DNA of 64,000 nt from Marinomonas spartinae (GTDB taxonomy: Bacteria > Pseudomonadota > Gammaproteobacteria > Pseudomonadales > Marinomonadaceae): NCBI RefSeq assembly GCF_900089775.1, contig NZ_FLOB01000002.1:372001-436000 (forward strand), in the 5' to 3' direction. The notes below the pieces were generated by a model. That model had not been told where the DNA came from. It searched no databases and saw only the letters and a program-made list of their open reading frames with translations. Positions 26,384-33,836 of this stretch are shown here, one piece after another. Position 1 is the stretch's first letter. Every line of letters starts with the position of its first letter. Made by a program: the position numbers and the translations under genes.

Positions 26384-27475
26384 TTAGAAATGATGGGACA
26401 CTTTTAGCCCCAATCCAGTGGCATGATTATTATCGAATTTAGTTTCGTTTCCCGATAGGCTGGTTTTGGCATCACCAATCCATGAGTAGCTGATTCCTGC
26501 TGCAATGGCCGTACTTGGTGTTGCTTGATATTTTAGTCCGGCAATCAAGGCTTTATAACCATCGGTTGGGGAAAGGTTACTGACGATATTACCAGACAAT
26601 TTTTCATAGGCCACAGCCAAGGAACCGGATAAAGTATCGGTGAGTTTTTGACCAATGCCTAAGCGATAAGAAATCGTATTTTCACTGTAGTCAACGAGGT
26701 TGTCCCCTGGACTGACAAAGGTTGTGTAAAACTGGGGCGTAATTTGCGTTTTTTTCCATTCGACCCAGCGTGCTGAAAACATTAATAATGTGGTGGGAGT
26801 GATGCCCGTTTGAAAGTCAAAATTGATGGATTTCGGCATGGTGACATCAAGTGGTGTTTCGGCGGCCAGTGAATTTCTTGTGATGGCTTCTTTATTATGA
26901 AAGTGGATCTTTATTGGTGAGTTATAGGTCAGTGAGGCCCGTAGGGCAATCTCGGGTATTTCGTAGGCTACCCCTACTAAGTAGCCCCAATCGTTTTGAG
27001 TGTCGGTCTTCATCGAGTAGGTCGCACTGGGTAAATGTACCTTCCCCTTGGAGGTAAGGTTCCGTGCGCCTGCGTAGACCGAAAAAGGCGTATTAATTTT
27101 GTAGCGCAAGATGCCGCTTACTTCCAGCGAGTCTACCGAGGCAGTGGTGCCTGCAAGTGGATAACCCGTCCCTGATGGGTAGCGAAGATCGGCGCCATAG
27201 GGTTGATCGACTATGATTGCCATTGACCAGTCGTTTGAAAGATCTTGTTTATAAGCACCGCCGAATTGTGTAAAGCGTTTGCTGACATCACCAGAATGGA
27301 GAGAGCCCACCAAAGAGCCAGAGACATTGGGTTTAACGGTATAAGCACCGAGCTCTAAATAGGTTCCTTTTTCAAACAGGGCAGTAATAGGCTGACCGGA
27401 TCGATCCATACCACCTGCATAAGCAGCCGTTATACTGAGGGTGCCTAAACTAGCAACTAAGAGTGTTTTTTTCAT
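26384..27475 (-). CDS. OmpP1/FadL-family outer-membrane transport protein
   Basis: Outer-membrane beta-barrel for hydrophobic substrates (long-chain fatty acids or aromatics). Signal peptide MKKTLLVASLGTLSITAAYAGGMDRSG, in which GGMDRSGQP corresponds to the usual FadL-family N-terminal hatch start. Beta-strand-rich body with alternating pattern and a C-terminus ATGLGLKVSHHF ending in Phe, the usual barrel-assembly signal. 363 residues, shorter than E. coli FadL (~420 mature). Single gene; possibly feeds fatty acids to the glyoxylate shunt encoded at 33837-37659, an inference from physiology only. Confidence 0.9.
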   Translation of the reverse strand: MKKTLLVASLGTLSITAAYAGGMDRSGQPITALFEKGTYLELGAYTVKPNVSGSLVGSLHSGDVSKRFTQFGGAYKQDLSNDWSMAIIVDQPYGADLRYPSGTGYPLAGTTASVDSLEVSGILRYKINTPFSVYAGARNLTSKGKVHLPSATYSMKTDTQNDWGYLVGVAYEIPEIALRASLTYNSPIKIHFHNKEAITRNSLAAETPLDVTMPKSINFDFQTGITPTTLLMFSARWVEWKKTQITPQFYTTFVSPGDNLVDYSENTISYRLGIGQKLTDTLSGSLAVAYEKLSGNIVSNLSPTDGYKALIAGLKYQATPSTAIAAGISYSWIGDAKTSLSGNETKFDNNHATGLGLKVSHHF

Positions 27476-27763
27476 TATATTTCACCTGTTTTGTTGGCGA
27501 TTCATAACCGCTTGACAGTCAATGAGAGTATTTTTATGAGAGATGACAGACGAGCACATAAGGTAGATTCTAAGTGCGTTATGTTTCATTTATGTATTCT
27601 TATGTATTTAGTAGAATGAGAGAGAGAAAAGTAAGTGTAAAAATAGTGTTATAAAAATGTATTATATGATCATTTTTTTGATGACGATAGTGTGAACATC
27701 TCTGTCTTGCCTTAGTGAAAGGGCGGTAGGATGCTCACAAAGTGTCTAGTAAGGGGAGTTATC

Positions 27764-28027
27764 ATGGCCAGTGGGTGGGCACAAGATGGCGCAGTACAAG
27801 ATCAAATAGACGCAACGGTAGATTCTGAAGTTGAGCGGGCAAAGCAAAGTCTGCCTAAAGGAGAGAGTTTGACCCATTGTGAAGAGTGTGATGCCCTAAT
27901 CCCTGAGAAACGGCGAAAGGCGATTCCTGGCGTCCGTTTGTGTATAGTGTGTCAGTCCGAACAGGAGAAGAAAGGTCGCTCCTCTTTATATAACCGTGCT
28001 GGTAGTAAAGATAGCCAGTTGCGTTAG
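27764..28027 (+). CDS. DksA/TraR-type zinc-finger protein (YbiI-like)
   Basis: 87-residue protein with one C4 zinc finger, C-x2-C-x17-C-x2-C, in LTHCEECDALIPEKRRKAI followed by PGVRLCIVCQSEQE, the pattern of the TraR/DksA C-terminal domain. It lacks the long coiled coil of true DksA, so it resembles YbiI or phage-type TraR proteins, which bind the RNA polymerase secondary channel. Start set at 27764 (MASGWAQDGAVQDQID), where AAGGGGAG precedes the ATG; the frame opens at 27731. Confidence 0.9.
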   Translation: MASGWAQDGAVQDQIDATVDSEVERAKQSLPKGESLTHCEECDALIPEKRRKAIPGVRLCIVCQSEQEKKGRSSLYNRAGSKDSQLR

Positions 28028-28062
28028 TCTATACAAAAGTAAAATGACTGAAATGTCGCTGT

Positions 28063-28563
28063 TTACTGAGCATTTAATGGCTCGGTATTATTAATATATT
28101 GTCCATGAGCGGTACGGAAAAACACATTACATTGAGTAAGTTCGTATGAGTTTCCCGATTTTTCAACATACGGGTTGAGTTCTAGCGTTATAGTAAGCTT
28201 GTCTTTTTTACCGGATTGTATCTTCTCTAGAGACTGATAGACTGCGTACTTTTTCTCTATCCCTCCTTGCGTCTTGCTAGACCAAGGCATTCTTAAAATG
28301 ATATTGCCTTTGCAGTGTGGAGCGCTAATCGGAAAGCGATTCTTGTTAAGAATGACTTCAAACTGTCCGCCATCTAAAAAAAAGTCGTGTTTATCGATTT
28401 TTTCAATTTTGAGCAGATTATCGCTTGTTATCTCAAAGCGCATATGCAGATATTGATGGTTTTTTGAGTCGTTCTTGATTATTGATACGTGCGACTTATA
28501 TAGATTTTCAGCGTGAGATATGGACGTGAAACATAGTAAAAGGATAATATTTAATAGTCTCAT
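28063..28563 (-). CDS. Putative periplasmic protein coupled to a lysozyme-like gene
   Basis: 166 residues; no family recognised. Clear signal peptide MRLLNIILLLCFTSISHA, so the product is probably periplasmic. The rest is a beta-rich, Lys-rich soluble domain with two Cys (SAPHCKGNI, LTQCNVFF) that may form a disulfide. Its ATG overlaps the stop of the upstream lysozyme-like gene (TAATG), implying translational coupling. A secreted or periplasmic muramidase followed by a coupled periplasmic protein is the arrangement of effector-immunity pairs; a phage lysis accessory is the alternative. Function is inference only. Confidence 0.7.
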   Translation of the reverse strand: MRLLNIILLLCFTSISHAENLYKSHVSIIKNDSKNHQYLHMRFEITSDNLLKIEKIDKHDFFLDGGQFEVILNKNRFPISAPHCKGNIILRMPWSSKTQGGIEKKYAVYQSLEKIQSGKKDKLTITLELNPYVEKSGNSYELTQCNVFFRTAHGQYINNTEPLNAQ

Positions 28564-29064
28564 TATTTAACCCCTAGAACATATTTATTCCATTTTTCTA
28601 TATATTCTGAAGGTTTACCTTTTCCGAGAGGTGTATTGTAATGGGCCTTCCAATAGTTTGCTTGTTTCTCAATATTACCAATCGGAGGTAGAGGAGATGG
28701 AACTCTCATGTATATGATTCTAGCTATTGCAGCAGCATACTTATCGTTATATTCAAGTTCATTTATTTTATCCGCACTCTTGTTAGTAAGTAGAGATAAA
28801 ACCTTTTCTTTAAGCTTTGGTCTGTAATCAATAAAGTTGGTCCAAACATCGTTATGAGTATTAGGTTCTATTTGGAAATAACTAACAGCTGGGCCTCCTC
28901 TTTGTTGATTACGATATTTAAAAGCAAGACTTTCCTGAACTGCTGTACCTAATAGTAACTCCTCTGCCGCTGGGCTATCGGCACCTATGATAAGTGCTAT
29001 CGGCACCTATGATAAGTAAAGCGGGTCTTATAGTATTATTTTTGAATTGTATAAATTTGTTCAA
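28563..29064 (-). pseudogene. Lysozyme-like (phage/transglycosylase-type) gene, 5' end frameshifted by a 22-bp tandem duplication
   Basis: The body EELLLGTAVQESLAFKYRN then GGPAVSYFQIEPNTHNDVW resembles lysozyme/transglycosylase-like proteins of phages and prophages, with the Glu of QES the likely catalytic acid. The present open frame starts only at a GTG (29006) inside a repeat and has no ribosome site. Upstream, a TTG at 29064 with AAGGA 8 nt before it opens a frame reading MNKFIQFKNNTIRPALLIIG ADS, which stops after the first repeat copy. Removing one 22-bp copy (28974-28995 or 28996-29017) joins both frames into one ~166-residue protein. So the gene is either recently broken or switchable by slippage. 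Restart at the GTG could still give 147 residues. Confidence 0.7.
28974..29017. repeat. 22-bp perfect tandem duplication
   Basis: Bases 28974-28995 are repeated exactly at 28996-29017. Because 22 is not a multiple of 3, the extra copy shifts the frame of the minus-strand lysozyme-like gene that contains it. Confidence 0.95.
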
Positions 29065-29230
29065 CGTTAAAATCCTTTTCTGTACAGCACAATCGTACGT
29101 GCTCCCAACATACGTCATGTACTACATTTTTTCAACTCCTGCGTGCTTAGTGTGTTAAGGTTTGGTTCATTCATGAGCAGGCTAAAAGAGTTGTGCTCAC
29201 TATGTTGAAAAGATGAAGAAGGAAGAGGTT

Positions 29231-29815
29231 GTGACTGAGTCAAAATCGGTACAGATTGAACAGTTAGAAAAATTACGTACGGCTTGGTTGCCAGCGGTTG
29301 AATTTTTATTTGGCAAAGCGCCTTCCCAAGCAGAGTTTGTGGGTTTTGAAATCGATGATAACTCGGCTAAACCTGTGCTGTTGTTTGAAAATGATAAGGC
29401 CCCTTACCAATATAAAATTCAAATACCCGCGAGAAGCTTCACCAATGATGTGATGCTGCTTGCAGACGTGATTCAAGAAATGGTTCGTGGCTTGAATCCT
29501 GTGGGGAAAGCAGGCGCTGAGACGAATGCGTTGTATGAAGGCGCTACTGTTTATGGCTCGATTATGGCGATTAAACAGGTATTTGGCGATGAAGCGGTTG
29601 ACTCCTATCTGAATGCACTAAAAAAACAGGCTTTTGCTTATTATGATGCTTTTTCATATGTGTCGGTGCTACTGAGTGATGACCCTCAGGCAGTGAAAAA
29701 ATTGCGTGCTGTTCAGCCTTTTTTATATCAAGTTGAGAAAGTGGATTTTGAGACTGCAGAAATAGAAATAGACCGGAAAATCAAAGATATTTTATTACTC
29801 GCATTTCGAGGATAA
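29231..29815 (+). CDS. Conserved-looking cytoplasmic protein of unknown function
   Basis: About 194 residues, no signal peptide or membrane helix. The GTG at 29231 (MTESKSVQIEQLEKL) is chosen over the ATG at 29213 since AGGAAGAGG sits just before it. The protein is acidic with alternating helix and strand (EFLFGKAPSQAEFVGFEIDD, YQYKIQIPARSFTNDVMLLADV) and a helical C-terminal half (YGSIMAIKQVFGDEAVDSYL). I could not tie it to a named family. Monocistronic, ended by a strong terminator. Confidence 0.75.
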   Translation: MTESKSVQIEQLEKLRTAWLPAVEFLFGKAPSQAEFVGFEIDDNSAKPVLLFENDKAPYQYKIQIPARSFTNDVMLLADVIQEMVRGLNPVGKAGAETNALYEGATVYGSIMAIKQVFGDEAVDSYLNALKKQAFAYYDAFSYVSVLLSDDPQAVKKLRAVQPFLYQVEKVDFETAEIEIDRKIKDILLLAFRG

Positions 29816-29858
29816 GATGCCTGTGTGAGTGCTGATTAGCATGATATAGCAAAGGCCC

Positions 29859-29889
29859 AAAGGCCATCACAGGATTGTGATGGCCTTTT
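29859..29889. terminator. Bidirectional terminator
   Basis: AAAGGCCATCACA (29859-29871), loop GGAT, TGTGATGGCCTTT (29876-29888). Perfect 13-bp stem flanked by A and T runs; serves the plus-strand unknown gene and the small minus-strand ORF at 29895. Confidence 0.9.
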
Positions 29890-29894
29890 GACTC

Positions 29895-30014
29895 TTATTT
29901 ACTACCTAAGATACTGGTTTCGTTTTTCTTAGTGTTCTTAGCCGCTTTTTTTTCTTTTGCTGTTAAAAGAGGCTTTTTCTTAGCGTTCTTTTTGCTGTCT
30001 TGACCCTTACTCAT
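29895..30014 (-). CDS. Small lysine-rich protein (39 aa)
   Basis: An open frame of 39 codons: starts MSKGQDSKKNAKKKPLLTAK and ends TSILGSK. About a third of residues are Lys. The MSKGQDSKK start is one I associate with a small conserved gammaproteobacterial family of unknown role; this is from memory and should be searched. GGTGA lies a few bases before the ATG, and a strong terminator lies directly after the stop, which supports a real transcript. Nucleic-acid binding is only a guess from charge. Confidence 0.65.
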   Translation of the reverse strand: MSKGQDSKKNAKKKPLLTAKEKKAAKNTKKNETSILGSK

Positions 30015-30216
30015 GATAGTCACCATTTGTCATCACTCAATAAACCTGAAGTCGCTTTGAGCCAACCTAAGGGCTGTGTTACGGGGTTGTGTAACGAGAT
30101 GAGTATGTGCTTATTGGGGAAGAAGAGAAAGCGATATATGAAACTAGAATCAAGATAAGGTAGAAAGCTGAAAAGGAGAGTCGGAGTTATGCAGACGACT
30201 GGTTGGTTTCATCAAA

Positions 30217-30249
30217 AAGGCCCGTCTTTCATTAAAGAAGACGCGCCTT
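30217..30249 (-). terminator. Terminator of the PRPP-synthetase-like gene
   Basis: AAGGC...CGTCTT (30217-30228) pairs with AAGACG...GCCTT (30237-30249) with a small internal mismatch. On the minus strand TTTTTGATG follows, fitting Rho-independent termination. Confidence 0.7.
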
Positions 30250-30271
30250 ATATGAGTGTCGATCGATTTGA

Positions 30272-31489
30272 TTATTTACTTTTTTTCAGTTCTTGTAATT
30301 CTTCGCTAAACCAGATTTTGCGTTTGAAGCGAGGGTTTTTAGACGACATGTCGATTTTATAGGGGTTTGGCTCGTGGTTTTGAGGCAAATCTAGAATGTT
30401 GCAAAGCTCTTGGGCCAGCCATTTTTCGACTTTTAGAACCACCATTTTTTTACGCAAGCGGCCTTGTTCGTCGCGATTTAGAATCGTCGGCAGGGTATTC
30501 AAGGTAAGGATTTCACCGAGAGCAGGGTGCGCCATACGCTCGCGGCCTTCGTCGCTGGCATAAAAGTGTGATACAGCGAATACCATACGCTTGGGGTTAA
30601 TTTGCTGTAGGAATTGGCAAGATTTTACCACCGTAGACCCAGTTCGAACCATGTCGTCAAACAAGACAATACTAGCACCATCCAATCCATCAAAGGTGTG
30701 TTCGCTTTCTTTGTGTAGGGTGATTTCGACTTTACGTTCATTAGTCCGCTCTTTATCTAGCATGATGAACTTCGCTTTTGGTAAGCCAAGAGTATGAAAC
30801 ATCTCTTTGACGAAATCACGGGCACCTTTATCAGGTGCACACAGTACTAGACCTTCACCGTTTTCACCGTAATCCAACATATCGGAGTTTAACAAGTAGT
30901 GGGCGTAAATTTCATAAGGGATGAGATTATGAAAGTCTCCCTCAAAGACCTCGTTAAACATCTTTTGTACTGAATCGGAGTGATTATGTATTGTCATAAC
31001 CGTATCAACGCCCGATAGCTTGAGCATTTGGGCATAGAGCTTAGCGGTAAAAGGTTGGCCATCGAATTTCTTTACGTCTTTAATGTCACGTTGAAAACTG
31101 GTTTCGCCTAAGCTCAGATGAGGGCCACGATCCTGTGCACTGTAGAATAAGTCTGGCTCGACAAGGATCACACGAGCCGCTCCGTTCTCTTTTGCTGCGC
31201 GAGCGATGATCAAATTTGCCATGGCTAATTCTTGGCGACTTTTCACATGGCTGTTGGTACTCACAATGATCACAGACTTGCCTTTTAGTTTGCGACCAAT
31301 GTTGTCGAAGTCATGTTCGTCAGAGATGAAACGCGGGCAGAACTCGGAGTTCATGAATTGTTTCATACTGATAATATCGTCAATATCATCGTACTGACCC
31401 ATTGCATAGGCAATATCAATAGCAAATGGATTATCGGAAGAGTTACTAACAACGACAACATTCGTTGACTGGCCGGTCGACAAAGTCAT
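30272..31489 (-). CDS. Divergent ribose-phosphate pyrophosphokinase-like protein
   Basis: 405 residues, about 90 longer than housekeeping PRPP synthetase (~315). N-terminal NVVVVSNSSDNPFAIDIAYAMG parallels the PRS start; MANLIIARAAKENGAARVILVEPDLFYSAQDRG parallels the ATP-binding RQD region; the PRPP-binding loop reads SIVLFDDMVRTGSTVVKSC, where typical PRS has VDDMIDTAGT. A flexible-loop-like segment MLDKERTNERKVEIT keeps basic residues. So it is PRS-fold, type I phosphoribosyltransferase superfamily, but whether it makes PRPP or uses it is open. A basic tail (KNPRFKRKIWFSEELQELKKSK region) is extra. Single gene downstream of a tautomerase gene. Confidence 0.85.
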   Translation of the reverse strand: MTLSTGQSTNVVVVSNSSDNPFAIDIAYAMGQYDDIDDIISMKQFMNSEFCPRFISDEHDFDNIGRKLKGKSVIIVSTNSHVKSRQELAMANLIIARAAKENGAARVILVEPDLFYSAQDRGPHLSLGETSFQRDIKDVKKFDGQPFTAKLYAQMLKLSGVDTVMTIHNHSDSVQKMFNEVFEGDFHNLIPYEIYAHYLLNSDMLDYGENGEGLVLCAPDKGARDFVKEMFHTLGLPKAKFIMLDKERTNERKVEITLHKESEHTFDGLDGASIVLFDDMVRTGSTVVKSCQFLQQINPKRMVFAVSHFYASDEGRERMAHPALGEILTLNTLPTILNRDEQGRLRKKMVVLKVEKWLAQELCNILDLPQNHEPNPYKIDMSSKNPRFKRKIWFSEELQELKKSK

Positions 31490-31672
31490 GAAAAAAATCC
31501 TTAACTGAAGGGAGGGGAGTTTGCGACAATTTTAATACTTGTAGGTTTATTTTGATAGAGTCGATAGAGCTAATTACCAATAAATGGCGTTTTCTTATCG
31601 TTGTCCACAAAACATCTAAAGCATCTGTCAATGAGCGTAAACGGAGCCCATTCAGCGGATAAATCTCACAGC

Positions 31673-31876
31673 CTAATCCTGTTGAGCGGCCTTATTATCG
31701 CAATGTAACCTTCCTGCTTTCCCCCAATGTTCATCATCGAAATTTTGAAAGAAGACCGTCACCGCTTCAGGAGGCAGCTCATAGGCTTCTTCAAACGCTT
31801 CTGTTATACGTTTTATTAACAATTGCTTCTGCTCTTTGCTTCGACCGGGTGATTGCTGGATGGTAATGACTGGCAT
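31673..31876 (-). CDS. 4-oxalocrotonate tautomerase family protein
   Basis: 67-residue tautomerase-superfamily chain. MPVITIQQSPGRSKEQKQ shows Pro directly after the start Met, which becomes the catalytic N-terminal base, and the FFQNFDDEHWGKAGR region matches the usual VxFxExxxxNWGxGG end. AGGGAGAT precedes the ATG. Members isomerise keto-enol substrates in aromatic catabolism or serve other roles; no pathway genes are nearby, so the substrate is unknown. Confidence 0.88.
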   Translation of the reverse strand: MPVITIQQSPGRSKEQKQLLIKRITEAFEEAYELPPEAVTVFFQNFDDEHWGKAGRLHCDNKAAQQD

Positions 31877-32136
31877 AGATTATCTCCCTACTGAAATATA
31901 CTGCTGTTATTTGATTCATTGTGAGTAGCGTGGCTTCCCATTTATGCTATTTCTACTAACATTAAGTAGCCTCTTTATATCTCTTGTCTTAGGGTGGTTG
32001 CAAGGCTATTCACCTTCGCCTCATTGCCCGTCATTCTAATGGTCATGGCGACTATAATATTGCTAACTACCGAGCGATTAAGGCTCTTTCTCAATTACTA
32101 CCAGCTTCCAATATCAACTTTCCCCAAACACGCCAA

Positions 32137-33669
32137 CTACCTCGCCTCACATTGCTGATAACAGCTTGGTTTCCTTGGACAGACGGCGCCACGGGAGCAA
32201 ATCACGCGAGCATCATTGTCTATTCCCCGTTCTATCCAATTAATATTGAGAATTTTCGCCACACTCATTAGGTCTTTTTTGATACTTCTCGGAATGGGTG
32301 AGGAGCCTCCTTTGGTTACGCAGGCTTGGCGTAAATCGGCTGCAATGCTTAGGGCATCTTTACTCTGAGCGTCAATGGCTGGGTTTAAATCGATGCCGGA
32401 ACAAAGTACATGACTGTTGCCCGCTAGGTCGTGCACTTTAATGGATTCACAAGCATAAATCCGTGGTTCATCCCCTACATTGAGTATGGATATTTGCGCT
32501 GAGGTGCCAGTACTTGGTTCGCTGATTTTGCGAAATACCGACCAATGCTGGCAAGGGTCTTCCACCATGCTCATATTCCCCCAAGGCAATGGGATGCCAT
32601 TACCCCGATACACAGCTTTGAGCTTGCCTGGCGCGTAGGCATCAAAGTAATGCCAATGGGGATAAGGCGAAGCAGCGGTCATGCGCCGCATGGTGACCGA
32701 TTCGGACACATCTGCCAGCTTTGCGGTATTGATTTCATAGCCATTGCGATCCAGCATTTGCCGAAAGGGGACTTTGGGACACAGTAAAGCGCCAGCAAAA
32801 AAGCTGCACTCGAAGTCTCGCCAAGCATACAGAATGTCCTGAGCATCCATGCCTGCGCCTGATGAATGGGTCTTAGTGCTTTTTGATTGAAGTGGCGAGA
32901 TTTCATTACGTCCTGTGACTAAGACGTTTTTCATCCCATCTTTATCGTGTAATACCGTGTGACCGATGTGTACCGCAAGGTTGTATTTCAAACGTTGCGG
33001 CTGGTTTTTCATAATTTGATTGATGTAGATGGTGCTTGGCGGATCAAAAAAGGAGGTCACCACATGGCTTTCATCAATGCCCATGTCTTGTAGGACGGCT
33101 ATGGGCGTTTTTCGGAACCATTTGATCTGCAATCCCATTTGTTTGGTGATAGTGATCAGGTCATCGAGACTTAAGGGTAAGCGCTTGAGTCCTACTTCTT
33201 CGGCGGCTCGCTCTAAATCTGGAAAGTGATTTTGATGATGCTCTTGGTGAGCACGAATCAGCAAATGGGCAAATTGACGGCCACTGGTGCCTGTTTGGGA
33301 AAGCATTTCTGGAATAGCGATTTGCAAAATTTCTTTGGAGAAGAGAAAGTTTGGCTCTAATGCCATGCCATTGATGCCGCCACCCGAGCCTTTTGTCGGA
33401 GTAATGGCTTCTTCCTCGGGAATATCGTCTAAAAACCAAGCCACATTTTTTTGAAAAACACTGGCAATGACTTCCAATAACTCCTCACTAGGAATGCGTT
33501 TTCCTCTTTCAATCATGGATAAATAAGACACCGATGGGGCAGATTCTGCATCCATTTTTATACAGCGGGCGGATAAGTCTTCCATTGTCAAACGGTTACG
33601 TTTACGCAGGTTGCGGATCTTAGTGCCCAAAAAATGGGCTTTACGGTTGAGGCTATTTTTATTTTTCAT
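32137..33669 (-). CDS. XRE-family regulator with DUF3612 (ScfR-like), probable glyoxylate shunt regulator
   Basis: 510 residues. N-terminal HTH at about 10-70 (LGTKIRNLRKRNRLTMEDLSARC, SYLSMIERGKRIPSEELLEVIA). The long C-terminal part (ALLCPKVPFRQMLDRNGYEI, ASPYPHWHYFDAYAPGKLKAVY) is the DUF3612 type, related in layout to short-chain fatty-acyl-CoA-responsive regulators such as RamB and PrpR. Cys at 491, 497, 503 and 507 form C-x5-C-x5-C-x3-C at the extreme end, a possible Fe-S or zinc site. It is divergent from glcB with a 167-bp gap that holds repeats suited to an operator, so control of glcB-aceA by an acyl-CoA is likely by context. Confidence 0.9.
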   Translation of the reverse strand: MKNKNSLNRKAHFLGTKIRNLRKRNRLTMEDLSARCIKMDAESAPSVSYLSMIERGKRIPSEELLEVIASVFQKNVAWFLDDIPEEEAITPTKGSGGGINGMALEPNFLFSKEILQIAIPEMLSQTGTSGRQFAHLLIRAHQEHHQNHFPDLERAAEEVGLKRLPLSLDDLITITKQMGLQIKWFRKTPIAVLQDMGIDESHVVTSFFDPPSTIYINQIMKNQPQRLKYNLAVHIGHTVLHDKDGMKNVLVTGRNEISPLQSKSTKTHSSGAGMDAQDILYAWRDFECSFFAGALLCPKVPFRQMLDRNGYEINTAKLADVSESVTMRRMTAASPYPHWHYFDAYAPGKLKAVYRGNGIPLPWGNMSMVEDPCQHWSVFRKISEPSTGTSAQISILNVGDEPRIYACESIKVHDLAGNSHVLCSGIDLNPAIDAQSKDALSIAADLRQACVTKGGSSPIPRSIKKDLMSVAKILNINWIERGIDNDARVICSRGAVCPRKPSCYQQCEAR

Positions 33670-33672
33670 TTT

Positions 33673-33710
33673 TGTGAAATTTACACTGTGTAATTCTTAT
33701 TGTGAAATTT
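33673..33710. promoter_or_regulatory. Candidate operator in the regulator-glcB gap
   Basis: TGTGAAATTT occurs twice as a direct repeat (33673-33682 and 33701-33710), 28 bp apart, and TTACACTGTGTAA (33681-33693) is a perfect 13-bp palindrome between them. Location just upstream of the regulator start suggests autoregulation and control of glcB. Confidence 0.55.
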
Positions 33711-33836
33711 TAGATTATTAGAGCGTAGTCTATAAATCAAGCAATGGTTAACACGAGTGACCCCTTTGCTACCTGATAAACCTTGGTGTTTTGCCGTAGG
33801 TAACTATGAACAGACCGATTTAAGAAGGAAAGTGAG

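Noticed and set aside
31877-32136. Small hydrophobic frame of about 31 codons on the plus strand
   Set aside because: No ribosome site, short, and not like any small protein I know.
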